A DNA stretch of 53,101 nt from Acidobacteriaceae bacterium (GCA_025355385.1 JANXZS010000137.1:1-53101), one strand, 5' to 3'; shown: positions 1 through 10,918, counted from the first letter of the stretch. The notes: a model not told the origin generated them from the sequence alone. Made by a program: numbers and translations.

Positions 1-405
1 GTTCAGACCGCCTTTGACGAGAGCGGTCACAGTCCCCATGATCGTCGCCTTATCTGTGAAAGCTTGCTCCAGGGCTGTCCAGTCCTTTGGCAATGAGGTC
101 TTGAAGCGGGACAGTTCGTAGAAGCCGTCGGCATCGCGCCCTTTGACCGAGACTTGGAATGTATCGCCAAGGTCCACGGTCTCCCCGGCGATCTGGAATG
201 GCGCAAGGGGGAGGATACCTTCACTCTTAAAGCCGATATCGAGGAAGACCGACTCCGCGGAGACCGAGATGACGGTGCCCTGCAATTGCTTCCCGCCGTC
301 CCCGGTCTTGCGCGAATGGCTGCGCTCATATTGCGAAAGAAGATCGCCAAAGGACTCGGTATTCTCGGAGATGGGCTCAGACTCAGGTGTGTTTGGGTTA
401 GTCAT
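1..405 (-). CDS. rpsA: 30S ribosomal protein S1, N-terminal part (cut by window edge)
   Basis: The reverse strand from the ATG at 403-405 is open to the window edge (135 codons). After an acidic, Ser/Glu-rich leader comes the sequence SFGDLLSQYE, then an S1-type OB fold starting near residue 38 (LQGTVISVSAESVFLDIGFK, then SEGILPL) and the start of a second unit (TIMGTVTALVKGGLN). S1 binds mRNA on the small ribosomal subunit and helps translation initiation. The leader plus a first S1 domain of this kind is typical of acidobacterial RpsA; a different S1-domain RNA-binding protein cannot be fully excluded because the remaining repeats lie outside the window. It is divergent from the small secreted-protein gene at 619. 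Confidence 0.85.
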   Translation of the reverse strand, partial: MTNPNTPESEPISENTESFGDLLSQYERSHSRKTGDGGKQLQGTVISVSAESVFLDIGFKSEGILPLAPFQIAGETVDLGDTFQVSVKGRDADGFYELSRFKTSLPKDWTALEQAFTDKATIMGTVTALVKGGLN

Positions 406-618
406 GGGAGTGTACATCCTCATTTTTGCACAATCTCGACGGAGTGAACACCGCAAGGTCATGATTCGCGTCGAGGTATTCTTGCGAGTCATCCAGAGCG
501 GTCTCGGGCGCCGCGCTTACCCCTCCCTTTTCAATTCTGTGGTCAAAACTTTGTAGCGCGAATCATCCCGTGCTCTCATGCTGACTACAATCAAAGTCTC
601 AGGTGTTCGGAGGGATAG

Positions 619-1068
619 ATGAAGAACGTGCTGATTGCCTTCTTGTTTTGGTTGTTTACCGTGCCGTCGTTCGCACAGGGAGCTCCTCCGCAGGTTGCAG
701 CGGACCACCCGTACACAATGGAGTACTACTACAAAGTCCAGTGGGGGCATCAGCAGGAGTTTCTTCAACTCTTTCTCAGAAACCATTACCCGCTACTGCA
801 GAAGGGGGTGCAGGGGAGAAGAATGCTTTCGGTGAAAATCGAAACTCCATCGAACCACATGACTGAGGATGCGCGCTGGGATTATCGCGTGACGATTCTG
901 TTCAAGAACTCCGCGATCGCGACGACCGCGGACCCCCAGGAAGACTCATCTATCAAACAACTCTGGCCTGACCAGGACAAATATCAGCGTGAGGAGCAGC
1001 GGCGTTTCGAGATCCTGCTTGGTCACTGGGATCTTCCGGTTACGGATATCACGCCAGCAAGAAAGTAG
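619..1068 (+). CDS. Small secreted protein of unknown function
   Basis: 149 aa with a clear Sec signal peptide (MKNVLIAFLFWLFTVPSFAQ, predicted cleavage after about residue 20) and a GGAGG ribosome-binding site 5-9 bases before the ATG. The mature part is short, with an aromatic YTMEYYYKVQWGHQQEF stretch and a run of charged residues near the C-terminus. The pattern of an early strand (MEYYYKVQWG) followed by an amphipathic helix (QEFLQLFLRNHYPLL) is compatible with a dimeric alpha/beta-barrel fold, but this is only an impression. I do not recognise the family and assign no function. It stands alone between rpsA and the esterase gene, with no overlap to either. Confidence 0.75.
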   Translation: MKNVLIAFLFWLFTVPSFAQGAPPQVAADHPYTMEYYYKVQWGHQQEFLQLFLRNHYPLLQKGVQGRRMLSVKIETPSNHMTEDARWDYRVTILFKNSAIATTADPQEDSSIKQLWPDQDKYQREEQRRFEILLGHWDLPVTDITPARK

Positions 1069-1302
1069 ATAGATGAACCGCGACTGATTCCGGAACGAAG
1101 GGTTGTCAGCTGCGTTGCGCCCTGTGGACGAGAATCAGGTTCAACGCGCCCGGCCGTTGGGCCGATGAAAGCTGTTGCGTTTGAGAGTGCCGCCAGAAAG
1201 AACCAAACGCTAGCCGTCCCTGACACGTCGAATTTTCCTGACGTGAATCGTGCAAGCGTATCTGACGATTTGGCCGTCCGATCCTTATCCCTGTAGACTT
1301 AG

Positions 1303-2547
<1,245 letters not shown>

Positions 2548-2818
2548 CAATCAATTGGGTGTGCTGTATTCTTTCCCAATGCATATTGCAGGCTCGCGCG
2601 AGTTTTGATAGTGGGCTCATCGTGGGAAATCTCGATTCGTGGAGCGTCGCGTTGCATGGGGCGTACACGATCCAACCCCAGAACATCGCCATTGCATCGA
2701 CGGTGTCGCCTCATGTGAGGGCGATTCGTCCGTCATGGCCACGGTGCTTGGCTGGCAAGGCATCGGCCAACACGCCGCTGCCAAAGATGAAAAGGTTTTC
2801 CGATCGGAGTAAGACCGT

Positions 2819-3883
2819 ATGAAGGGGCGTTACCGTGTATTTATCCTGCTCGGCGCTTTGGTAATTATTGCGTTTTGCTGGTACTGGTTCTCAACTCAGC
2901 GATCCGGAGACCTGCAACTGATTGGTACGGTGGATGCAAATGAAGTGGTCGTAAGCTCGCGAATTCCGGGCCGTATCGAGACCTTGGCGGTGGATGAAGG
3001 CCAACATGTACAGGCAGGACAATTGGTTGCAACCATCGAAAGCGGCGATCTCGAGGCGGCAAGTAGAGCCGCATCTGCAACCGCGGATAGTCAAAAGTTC
3101 AAGCTTTCGGGATCGCGCGATACCGAGCGCCAGGCACAAGGCGAAACGGCAAGTCAGGTAAAGAATGCCGAGGCGCAGTTGCGGGTAACCAGGGCCGGGC
3201 TGCTCCAGGCACAGGCCCAGTACGATCGCCAGGCGGCGGATACACGGCGCACCATTGCTTTGGCTGATCAGGGAGTAGCGAGCGAGCAGGCGCGAGATGA
3301 GGCTACGACTTCGCTGCAATCATCGAAGGCCGCAGTAGACGGAGCACGCGAAAGTGTGGCTGCCGCAGAGGCTTCGCTCAAGATGGCGTTTGCGAACACA
3401 ATCCGGGTGCAGACTGCTGCCAATACTTCGGCGGCGACCCTGGCGGAAATGAAGCATGCCCAGGCGATGCTGCATCAGTCGCAGATCGAATTGCAATATG
3501 CTAAGGTGCTCTCGCCAGTGGCCGGCATCGTGGATGTGCGTGCCGCACGGCAGGGAGAAGTCGTTGCTGCGGGCACGCCGATAGTCACCGTCATGGACCT
3601 GACCCAGACCTGGATTTACGCGCCGCTCCCTGAAACACAGGCTGATAGTGTGCAGGTTGGCGATGTCTTGCGAGTAGTGATGCCGAGCGGCACGTCGATT
3701 CAGGGGACAATCATTGCTAAGTCTACAGAGGCGGATTTTGCTACGCAGCGGGATGTGAGCCGTCGCAAGCGGGACATCAAAACGGTGCGACTGAAGCTGC
3801 TGATCGATAATCCCGGCATGCGCTTCGTGCCGGGAATGACTGCTGAAGTCTACATTCCGAAGGATAAGCTGGTGACACGATGA
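2819..3883 (+). CDS. HlyD-family periplasmic adaptor (membrane fusion protein)
   Basis: 354 aa. One N-terminal membrane anchor (about 5-24), a lipoyl-like half-motif (LIGTVDANEVVVSSRIPGRI, then VDEGQHVQAGQLVATIE), a long Ala/Gln-rich coiled-coil hairpin (about 80-220), the second lipoyl half (LSPVAGIVDVRAARQGEVV) and a beta-barrel C-terminal part. Such proteins bridge an inner-membrane pump and an outer-membrane channel. Its stop overlaps the start of the ABC ATPase by 4 bases (ATGA), and the permease follows in the same way, so the three form one translationally coupled exporter similar in plan to E. coli YbhG-YbhF-YbhS. GGAG lies about 9 bases before the ATG. No TolC gene is adjacent; one is at 38.7 kb. 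The preceding 271 bases (2548-2818) hold no gene I can support. Confidence 0.9.
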   Translation: MKGRYRVFILLGALVIIAFCWYWFSTQRSGDLQLIGTVDANEVVVSSRIPGRIETLAVDEGQHVQAGQLVATIESGDLEAASRAASATADSQKFKLSGSRDTERQAQGETASQVKNAEAQLRVTRAGLLQAQAQYDRQAADTRRTIALADQGVASEQARDEATTSLQSSKAAVDGARESVAAAEASLKMAFANTIRVQTAANTSAATLAEMKHAQAMLHQSQIELQYAKVLSPVAGIVDVRAARQGEVVAAGTPIVTVMDLTQTWIYAPLPETQADSVQVGDVLRVVMPSGTSIQGTIIAKSTEADFATQRDVSRRKRDIKTVRLKLLIDNPGMRFVPGMTAEVYIPKDKLVTR

Positions 3884-4908
3884 TGTCGGCTTCCGTCCAG
3901 CCCGCTGCTCCGGTTGCCGCGATCGTTGTTGAAAATATTGTCAAGTGTTATGGAACCTTTGAGGCGGTAGGTGGCGTCAGCTTCGAGGTCGCTGACGGTG
4001 AAATATTCGGACTTCTAGGCCCTAACGGAGCGGGAAAAAGTACGCTGATCCGCATGATGACAACACTAATCCCGGTGACCAGGGGTAAGGCCGTTATTGC
4101 TGGTCATGATGTTTCACGAGAGCCCGATGCGGTACGGCGGGCGATTGGCGTTATTCCGCAGGCGCTAACCAGTGACATTGATCTTAGCGTTGAGGAGAAT
4201 CTTTCCATTTATGCAAAACTATATGGAGTTCCCAAGGCAGAACGCGAGCGTAGCATCAACGAACTTCTTAGCGCCGTGTCTTTGGAAAAGTGGCGCGGGG
4301 CACAGACTAAAACTCTTTCGGGTGGAATGCGTCGACGCCTTGAAATTGCTCGCGGCTTGATCCATAACCCTCGTATCTTTTTCCTCGACGAGCCGACCAC
4401 TGGGCTTGATCCGGTGTCACGGGTGGCTGTCTGGGAAATGTTGGACCGGCTTAGAGCCAATCGCAGACTAACTATGTTGATCACAACTCACTACATGGAT
4501 GAGGCGGATCACCTATGCGATCGTATTGCCATTATCGATCACGGCAAGCTGGTTGCACTGGATACTCCCATGGCGCTGAAGGCTAGCGTCCCGGGCAGCA
4601 GCGTTGTGGAAGTACAATTTGAAAAAGAATCGACCGATTGGCCGTTAAGGCTGGAGCGACTACCAGGTGTGACCGGAGTAGAGCCGCAAAGTGGAGGCAG
4701 GTACAGACTACTAAGTTCGAACGGCCCCCTGACAACCACCAAGTTAGTAGAGTTAGTCTCCGCTAGCGCAGAAACAATCAAGTCGCTCAGTGTTGAGAAT
4801 ACGACTCTCGATGATGTTTTTGTCTATTACACAGGGCGCCAGTTGCGCGATGAAACCGTCAAGGCGCATGGCTTTGAAATGCCGCCACGACCGGGAATGC
4901 GACCATGA
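3880..4908 (+). CDS. ABC transporter ATP-binding protein (DrrA/YbhF-like)
   Basis: 342 aa, one nucleotide-binding domain. Walker A GPNGAGKST (47-55), Q-loop Gln94, signature LSGGM (146-150), Walker B FFLDEP with the following TTGLDP D-loop (about 167-177), H-loop His204 (ITTHYMDEADH). The last ~100 residues form the small C-terminal extension common in drug/ABC-2 exporter ATPases. It powers the ABC-2 permease encoded directly downstream. The 4-base overlaps on both sides (3880-3883 and 4905-4908) indicate coupled translation. Substrate unknown; daunorubicin-type drug export is the usual annotation but is not shown by the sequence. Confidence 0.93.
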   Translation: MMSASVQPAAPVAAIVVENIVKCYGTFEAVGGVSFEVADGEIFGLLGPNGAGKSTLIRMMTTLIPVTRGKAVIAGHDVSREPDAVRRAIGVIPQALTSDIDLSVEENLSIYAKLYGVPKAERERSINELLSAVSLEKWRGAQTKTLSGGMRRRLEIARGLIHNPRIFFLDEPTTGLDPVSRVAVWEMLDRLRANRRLTMLITTHYMDEADHLCDRIAIIDHGKLVALDTPMALKASVPGSSVVEVQFEKESTDWPLRLERLPGVTGVEPQSGGRYRLLSSNGPLTTTKLVELVSASAETIKSLSVENTTLDDVFVYYTGRQLRDETVKAHGFEMPPRPGMRP

Positions 4909-6017
4909 CCAGAATGATGGCAATAGTAGAACGCGAACTAAGGAAGTTTTTTCGATCACCCACTCTGATGTTGGTGTCAATGATTCTTCCCCTGGTCCAG
5001 CTGATCATCCTGGGCAATGCATTTGGCGGAAAAATTCGAGGCGCGCGTATGGGGGTGGTCGATTACGACCACGGTTCACAAGCGGTCAAAGTCTGCGAGG
5101 CATTCGCCGCCGTGGCGGTAAACATCCACACTTTTACTACTGTCCCTTACGACGAGGAGCACGCCGCACGCGAGGATGTGCGCACCGGTAAGTTGGATGG
5201 AGCGATTATCATTCCCGCGCAATATTCTCGCCGGGTACTTGCCGGCGACTCTCCGAAGCTTGGATTGGTAGTGGATAATTCCGATCAATTCATGAGCAGC
5301 AGCCTCGAGGCGGAGATGCAATCACTGGTCGATGCGCTGGGTAGGCCCACTATCACGCCAAAGGTGGTCGAAAGAATCACTCTACAGATTGTGGAATTGT
5401 ATCCCTACGTCGAATACATGAAGTATTTGCTGCCGGGATCCATTGCGCTCGCCATGTATGTCTCCGTCATGATCGGAGGAGGCATGTTGTATATCGACGA
5501 TAAAGCTCGTGGAGTCCACGAAGGGTACCTGGTAACACCGATCACAAAACTAGAGTTGGTTATGGGCTTGAATCTCGCTGGTGCCATCAAGGCCCTGATG
5601 TCGGGCCTTAGTTTGACGGTCATCGGATCGTTGCTTGCGGGAATCGGTGTCATCTTTCACCCCATTCAAGTTATTCAGCTTTCTCTGCTGATAGTGGCGA
5701 CTTCCATCGCATTCAACGGCATGATGTTTCTACTGATGGTGCGCGTGGATGATCCCCTCGTACCGCGCGCGATGTTTGGTGTTCTGAATACTTTGCTGTT
5801 TTTTCCCAGCGGAGCCATCTCTCCCGTCTCCGCTTTTCCGAAGTGGTTGCAGGCCATCGCCGTTGTGGACCCATTTACTTACGCCGTACATGGCTTTAAG
5901 GCCATCATGCTAAAAGATGGCGGATTCAAGGCGATCCAGAGCGATCTTCTGTTTCTCTTTGGGTTTGGGATTGCAGCGCTGCTGATAGCAACTCCGCTGT
6001 TCAAGCGCACACTCTAA
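4905..6017 (+). CDS. ABC-2 type transporter permease
   Basis: 370 aa. An N-terminal membrane helix (about 19-36, LMLVSMILPLVQLIILGNAF), a periplasmic domain of about 130 residues, then five hydrophobic segments (from about 175 to the C-terminus) with the ABC-2 hallmark region (GVLNTLLFFPSGAISPVSAFPKW). One nucleotide-binding partner and one permease imply homodimers of each. It is the last gene of the exporter operon that begins at 2819. After the stop about 235 bases are free of genes before the convergent cytochrome gene. Confidence 0.92.
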   Translation: MTRMMAIVERELRKFFRSPTLMLVSMILPLVQLIILGNAFGGKIRGARMGVVDYDHGSQAVKVCEAFAAVAVNIHTFTTVPYDEEHAAREDVRTGKLDGAIIIPAQYSRRVLAGDSPKLGLVVDNSDQFMSSSLEAEMQSLVDALGRPTITPKVVERITLQIVELYPYVEYMKYLLPGSIALAMYVSVMIGGGMLYIDDKARGVHEGYLVTPITKLELVMGLNLAGAIKALMSGLSLTVIGSLLAGIGVIFHPIQVIQLSLLIVATSIAFNGMMFLLMVRVDDPLVPRAMFGVLNTLLFFPSGAISPVSAFPKWLQAIAVVDPFTYAVHGFKAIMLKDGGFKAIQSDLLFLFGFGIAALLIATPLFKRTL

Positions 6018-6252
6018 CGCCTATCGAAGCGTGTAATTAGAACGGTGCTTTTGGGCGAAGTTCTCCTGCAAGAAATTGGCGGAAATCCTGGATGTTTCGA
6101 GACCGAAGGGATTCTCGCGATCATTGGTTCGCGCTGGACATTTGATTAGGAGTGGTAGCAGGCACCAGGGCCGTCTCTTATGGCGAATGGACGCACCACA
6201 CCCCGACCATCCCGCGCCTCTGTTCACGCCGTGTCAACTTACAGATCAGCGC

Positions 6253-6675
6253 TCACTTCACCTGGGATGTACGTATGAATTCCACCATGGCGGCGATCCG
6301 TTTCTGTTCTTCGCCTGCTGGATTAGCCTTGTTCATGGATCGAAACACCGGGCCCCAGGTGGGCATGTCCTGCGAACCATGGGCTCCCGACCGAAGCACG
6401 TCTGCTACGTGATCCGCAGGGTATTTACCGCCATTTTTTCTGGCGAGTGTTGTCAGATCCGTTGGGTGGGTGGTCAGCCCCTGTGCCGCCGGACCGGTGC
6501 CCCTGCCGTCCCTGCCGTGGCACATGGTGCAATAGGCGGCATACATCTCTCTCCCGGATGTTGCTGAGGTATGCCTTCCCGGGGTGGTGTTTCCCTGAGG
6601 TGCTTGCTGGGAGTTACCGAAAGTAGTGAGTGCAGTCAGTCCCGCGAAAGCAAGGATAAGTAGCCGCTTCGGCAT
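6253..6675 (-). CDS. Secreted class I c-type cytochrome
   Basis: 140 aa. Signal peptide MPKRLLILAFAGLTALTTFG, one haem-binding CTMCH motif (Cys49, Cys52, His53), and a likely axial methionine in QDMPTWG (Met104). Size and motif order fit a small mono-haem periplasmic electron carrier. The reading frame extends upstream to 6756, but the ATG at 6675 is preferred because it has AAGGAG five bases upstream and gives a proper signal peptide. No oxidase or dehydrogenase partner is next to it, so its redox partner is unknown. It is convergent with the ABC permease and lies downstream of the GH127 gene on the same strand. Confidence 0.88.
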   Translation of the reverse strand: MPKRLLILAFAGLTALTTFGNSQQAPQGNTTPGRHTSATSGREMYAAYCTMCHGRDGRGTGPAAQGLTTHPTDLTTLARKNGGKYPADHVADVLRSGAHGSQDMPTWGPVFRSMNKANPAGEEQKRIAAMVEFIRTSQVK

Positions 6676-6822
6676 ATGTGCTCCTTCGGATGCGTATACT
6701 ACCGTTCCCGGGGCATCACTCGATGTGACGTCTGTCACGGACAATTCATCTTGCAAATCAACCCGTGAGAGGAGTGGGCGAAAGACTTTATTTGCGGGGA
6801 GAGCTTTTGCGTAAATGGCGAA

Positions 6823-8664
6823 TCAGCTCACAGCTAAATAAGTACGATAGCGACCCTCGCCGATGGCGGTGAAAGGAAGCAGTCTTAGCCCCCCGGAAGC
6901 CGTCTCTACCTTCCAGACATCTTGACCCGGGACACGGAAAGAAGCCAGCAATTGCCTGCGTGAGACGCGCGGAGCCTTTTCTGTCATGGCAAATAGAACC
7001 AGCGGACCGCGCAGAAGAGCAACGGTGTCGGGATGTTGTGCATCGATCGCTTCCAGACGCATCGGCAATACTAGATCAAGCTCAATGCGATCGCCATCTT
7101 TCCATCTGCGGCGCAGCGTCACAAATCCTAAACGGACAGATGCGGGAACAGGGGAGCCATTCACGCGAATCACCGCTCCTCGAGTGGAACCGCTCCAGGC
7201 AGGAATACGCAGGCGCACGCCGAACTCCGAAGGACGCGATAGTCTCAATTCCATCGCGATCTTGCCCTCCATCGGATAATTTCCTGACTGTCTCAAAGCA
7301 ACTTGTGCGCCATTGGCAGAGATCCACTTGACTGTAGATGGAAGGTAGAGATTCACATATATGCCATCGACAACATGGAAGTAAGCCATAATGCGATAGT
7401 CTGCCGCGACCTGCGGTAACGTCCCGGAACAGCAAGGCCAGGCATCGGGGAAATAAGATTTGCTTCCATCTGCGTTGTAGTCAGAGTAGTAGAAAGAACG
7501 ACCATCCGGCTCTAGCGGTTTCGCGCCAAGTACCGTGTTGTAAAGCACGCGCTCCATGCTGTCGCCGTAGCGGCCATCACCAGTAACGCGCAGCAGGTAG
7601 CGTGCGAGCTTGAAATGCGCATAGCTGCCGCAGGGCGTCTCGAAGCCGCGATGTGAGTGGGTTAGGCTGGCGTAGAGAGCGCCGCTTCCCGGTGCGCTGA
7701 AGCTTTCATCGGGGCCCCAGCCACCAGTAGCAAAACTCTGCGTTGACGTGATCATCTCAAAAGCATTGGTCGCCGCACGTAGATGCTTTGTGCTGCCGGT
7801 CACAATGTAGGCTTGCATCGCAGAACTCAGCGCGTTGCAAAAGCTGTAGGCGTGGTGATTAGCAAGCACGTTCTTGTTTTCAGAAAGGGGATCAAAATAA
7901 GTTTCGTCGAGCAGATAACGGCCCGCCATCTGCCCATAGCGCTCGCCCGCGCCATGCTGCGCCGCAAGATAAAGATTTTCCGGCAGCGTATAGGACTCAT
8001 CCCATGTGTAATTGTCCGTCGTATTCTCACCGACCGATGCGCGCCACTGCTTCTGGGGAGCATCGCGGTCGAGCGCTCGCGGGGGCAGGTGGGGCTGCGC
8101 TGCGTCTGTGGTGAGATGTAGAAGCGGATACGCCTGTGAGAGGCCCGCGTACCGGTGGGCATCCAACAGCCCAATCACCATCTTGTCGTAGTTGTACGCA
8201 GGAAAACGAAAGTTCGTGTAAAAGCTGCCCGAGATCGCAGGCGCATACAGACCCAGCAATAGCTCGATCTTCGCACGAGTGCGGGCATCCCGATTCACCG
8301 CGTATCCACGAGACAGCCCGGAAATCCACTGGCCAAACGAGTGTCCCGGCGCAAAGCCATGGCCACCGCTCTCCGTCTTGTCTAGGGGGAGTTCGTCGTA
8401 CCAGCCCCCCAGGTCGGGACCCGGCGCAGGCAGTCCTGCACGCAATCGCCAGGGCTTCAGAAGGCTCTCTTCGTTAAGAGACATCAACACCGATTGCGTC
8501 TGCTCAAACTGTGTCTGTGCCAACCCCGGCGCCAGCTCAACGTCGCCGTAATTGAATTCGCTCAGAAGTATCGATGCTTCCTCGTCCGCAAAAACTAGAG
8601 GGCTAGAACAAAGGGCCACACCGGCCAGGCCAGCAGACTGCAGAAATGAACGACGCGACAGCAT
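6823..8664 (-). CDS. Tat-exported GH127-like glycoside hydrolase (beta-L-arabinofuranosidase type)
   Basis: 613 aa. Twin-arginine signal MLSRRSFLQS at the N-terminus, then an (alpha/alpha)6-barrel with the DUF1680/GH127 signatures: GHSFGQWISGLS, HAYSFCNALS, ATGGWGPDESF, FETPCGSYAHFKL and WPCCSGTLPQ. In the characterised family member HypBA1 a zinc-bound cysteine is the nucleophile, with Glu338, Cys340, Cys417 and Cys418 at the site. The equivalents here are probably Glu342, Cys345, Cys411 and Cys412; the Glu-Cys spacing (E-T-P-C) is one residue longer than the E-x-C I know from the family. Likely role: removing L-arabinofuranose or a similar sugar from plant polymers in the periplasm. GAGG lies 9 bases before the ATG. 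Confidence 0.85.
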   Translation of the reverse strand: MLSRRSFLQSAGLAGVALCSSPLVFADEEASILLSEFNYGDVELAPGLAQTQFEQTQSVLMSLNEESLLKPWRLRAGLPAPGPDLGGWYDELPLDKTESGGHGFAPGHSFGQWISGLSRGYAVNRDARTRAKIELLLGLYAPAISGSFYTNFRFPAYNYDKMVIGLLDAHRYAGLSQAYPLLHLTTDAAQPHLPPRALDRDAPQKQWRASVGENTTDNYTWDESYTLPENLYLAAQHGAGERYGQMAGRYLLDETYFDPLSENKNVLANHHAYSFCNALSSAMQAYIVTGSTKHLRAATNAFEMITSTQSFATGGWGPDESFSAPGSGALYASLTHSHRGFETPCGSYAHFKLARYLLRVTGDGRYGDSMERVLYNTVLGAKPLEPDGRSFYYSDYNADGSKSYFPDAWPCCSGTLPQVAADYRIMAYFHVVDGIYVNLYLPSTVKWISANGAQVALRQSGNYPMEGKIAMELRLSRPSEFGVRLRIPAWSGSTRGAVIRVNGSPVPASVRLGFVTLRRRWKDGDRIELDLVLPMRLEAIDAQHPDTVALLRGPLVLFAMTEKAPRVSRRQLLASFRVPGQDVWKVETASGGLRLLPFTAIGEGRYRTYLAVS

Positions 8665-8965
8665 CGGGAAACCTCAACCTGAATAGTATGTCAGCTTGTC
8701 ATGCTCGAACAACCTACTACATTGCCTAGCGCCCGCTGCATGTCATCTCCAACTTGGCATGCGACCTACTGCCCGTAACTCGTCGCAGAAGAGTCGCCAC
8801 GCAGGAGACGCCAGCGGCTGCCGCCCAGAGCGGCGCGCACAGAGGTCTCCTTGCGGCGGGCAGCGGCCATCGTGCACTCGCGTTACATACGAATTCACTG
8901 CTCCTGCGCCCGAGAGCATACCGCCGCTGCATCCGTATTTGCTTCAAAGCAGCGCACCGCGACGA
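8665..8965. other. Intergenic stretch, no gene seen
   Basis: 301 bases between the start of the GH127 gene and the end of the TPR gene, both on the minus strand. It must carry the GH127 promoter. Open frames here on both strands are short and lack ribosome-binding sites and recognisable composition. I see no tRNA, terminator or repeat. Confidence 0.5.
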
Positions 8966-10450
8966 CTATTTGTTCGCGACGCGGGCGGCGATTCGAGCGG
9001 CACCCTGCAATGCTCCTCGCCGGCCGGGTGCATTGACTAATGCTGTTTCAAATGCCTTCGATGCTGAAGCAGCATCGCCCTGTTCCAGTAACAGATCTCC
9101 CAGTTGTTCGCGGGCTGGAACAATCGGTCCCGGCGTGACGGGGAGTTTTTCAATTCCGTCCTCGTCGTCGGCTGCGCTGCGCATCAAGGTGACGGCTTCG
9201 TCGGGCCGATGCTCAACCTGTGCCGACCAGGCCATAATTTCTCGACGTTGGATGCTTGTCTGGGTTGCCCAATAGCCGCTTCCCGAGGCTCGAATCTGTT
9301 CCTCAATCCCGCGCAGCGTCTTGGATTCGTGGCCCGCTTCTTGGGCGCGACCGGACCGAGCCAATCCGAGCCCGCGAGCCCAGACGGCGATTGCGAGAAC
9401 ATGCGGCTGAACCGAGCCGGGCGGATCGACGATCTTCGCGGCGTCGATCCATTGATGGCGTTCGATGATGCAACGGATGGGCATGGCTGTGGCAGCGTAT
9501 CCGATCTTGAAATCGCCCAGATCCAGATTCTGCATTGCCGTGAGTTGTTGAATCACCTGAGCCGCCTCTTGGTCGCGTCCGCTCTGCAGGTAGGCGTAGA
9601 CCAGGTAGTCCATGGCGTGGAATTCTTCACCTGTGTCGCGTTGCCGATGTGCTGCGCTTCTTGCAGCAAGATTGGAGGCGATGGAATCGTCCCACTGACC
9701 GAGCCGGGTGAAGATATGGGACGGCATGTGCAATGCATGTGGGGCCGATGGCGCAATGTCGGCGTACGCCCTTGCTGCTGCAAGACCCCTTGGGGCGAGT
9801 TCCTGATTGTCGTAAGCATGGATGAGGTAGTGTGGGATTCCGGGGTGATTTGGAAACTCACGATAAAGAGGCTCCAGCAGATCGGCAGCCTGTTTCTGCT
9901 TCACGTGTTGCTTGTCCGTTGGAGACGCATTTGAGATCAGCGCCAGCGCGTAAAACACTTGGACCTCAACATCGCCCATGTTCGCCGCGGCAAGTTCCCG
10001 CATGGCGGTCTCGTAGCTCGATACCCGTGTGCTGTACGGGACAGTGGAAGCATCCTTGAAAATCAGGCTGAGCGCATGGACGAAACCCCGCTCGCGTTTG
10101 GAGGCTTCTTCGAGCGTTTCCGCTTGATTTATTTCCTTCTGTCCTAGGGGAATCCCTGCAAGGGGAAGAGGCGGCTCCCATAGCTGATGGAAATGGGTCA
10201 TCGCGATGCCCCAATGGGCTATCGAGCATTGAGAGTCCTGCGCAGCCACACTTCGGAACGCCTCTTCGGCAGCCGCGTAGGCGAAGGAGTGAAGGAGCGC
10301 GACCGCCCGATCAAATTCCGGCTGCGTTCCAGGTTTACAGGAAGTAGGAAACGACGCCATGCCCAGTTTTTCAGGCGCTGGATGATTGTGTTCATCCTGC
10401 GCTACTAAGAAAGTTGGAAAGAGGAATAACAAAATGACGAATAGGCGCAT
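8966..10450 (-). CDS. Secreted TPR-repeat protein of unknown function
   Basis: About 494 aa. Signal peptide MRLFVILLFLFPTFLVAQ, then helical repeats of TPR type (for example FDRAVALLHSFAYAAAEEAF; EVQVFYALALISNAS; DQEAAQVIQQLTAMQNL; AREQLGDLLLEQGDAASAS). A His-rich patch (HPGIPHYLIHAYDN; HALHMPSHIFTRLGQWD) lies in the middle and is a good family landmark; conserved His and Asp of this kind may bind metal. Two ATGs in tandem begin the frame; the second (10450) is preferred because GGAG stands five bases ahead of it and only two ahead of the first. Function unknown. It is a single gene, with no operon partner overlapping it. Confidence 0.8.
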   Translation of the reverse strand: MRLFVILLFLFPTFLVAQDEHNHPAPEKLGMASFPTSCKPGTQPEFDRAVALLHSFAYAAAEEAFRSVAAQDSQCSIAHWGIAMTHFHQLWEPPLPLAGIPLGQKEINQAETLEEASKRERGFVHALSLIFKDASTVPYSTRVSSYETAMRELAAANMGDVEVQVFYALALISNASPTDKQHVKQKQAADLLEPLYREFPNHPGIPHYLIHAYDNQELAPRGLAAARAYADIAPSAPHALHMPSHIFTRLGQWDDSIASNLAARSAAHRQRDTGEEFHAMDYLVYAYLQSGRDQEAAQVIQQLTAMQNLDLGDFKIGYAATAMPIRCIIERHQWIDAAKIVDPPGSVQPHVLAIAVWARGLGLARSGRAQEAGHESKTLRGIEEQIRASGSGYWATQTSIQRREIMAWSAQVEHRPDEAVTLMRSAADDEDGIEKLPVTPGPIVPAREQLGDLLLEQGDAASASKAFETALVNAPGRRGALQGAARIAARVANK

Positions 10451-10687
10451 CATGTCTCCGCGAGCCTGAAGAGCGTATCGATTCTTCCAAGCCTACCTTA
10501 AAGCTGGTCAGTTCGTGGATGCGGTTTTCAATTGTTGCCGATAACAGGCCGAGTCACTCATTGAGCCGTGCTTCCTTCCGCACGATGACTCGCGTTATCC
10601 TCAATCTGTTTCAGAACCCACACCTTTTGTAACAGCCGTATCGAAGGGATTTGGCTGTTGATTTGATATGGGCTATGGGGAGTGTTT

Positions 10688-10918
10688 TCAAGACCCTTTT
10701 GGAACAGCGATCAGGTATTTGTGGATGTCGTTGATGGCACCTCGCTGGCGACGTAAAGTGCGATGAAGAGCTCGAGCCTCGGCGAGCAGTTGTCGGAGAT
10801 TATTTCCGGCTTCGCTGACCGTGAGAGGAGAAGGTTCTCGATGTCTTGTTAAGTGAAGAAGGGTGATACCGACGGCAACAGCGGCCGGACATAGAAGAAA
10901 AGCATGACGTCTGTTCAT
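10688..10918 (-). CDS. Possible small membrane-anchored protein
   Basis: 76 aa starting with ATG 9 bases after the stop of the resolvase remnant on the same strand. The N-terminus has a single hydrophobic segment (AFLLCPAAVAVGITLLHL), followed by a charged, helical C-terminus (LRQLLAEARALHRTLRRQR). The close packing behind the resolvase suggests it is part of the same mobile unit. There is no good ribosome-binding site and I do not recognise a family. It may be a chance frame. Confidence 0.4.
   Translation of the reverse strand: MNRRHAFLLCPAAVAVGITLLHLTRHREPSPLTVSEAGNNLRQLLAEARALHRTLRRQRGAINDIHKYLIAVPKGS

Noticed and set aside
2559-2822. 87-codon frame upstream of the HlyD gene
   Set aside because: No ribosome-binding site, no recognisable domain, overlaps the well-supported HlyD start.
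9104-9934. 276-codon plus-strand frame over the TPR gene
   Set aside because: Antisense to a secreted TPR protein with a signal peptide and correct ribosome-binding site.
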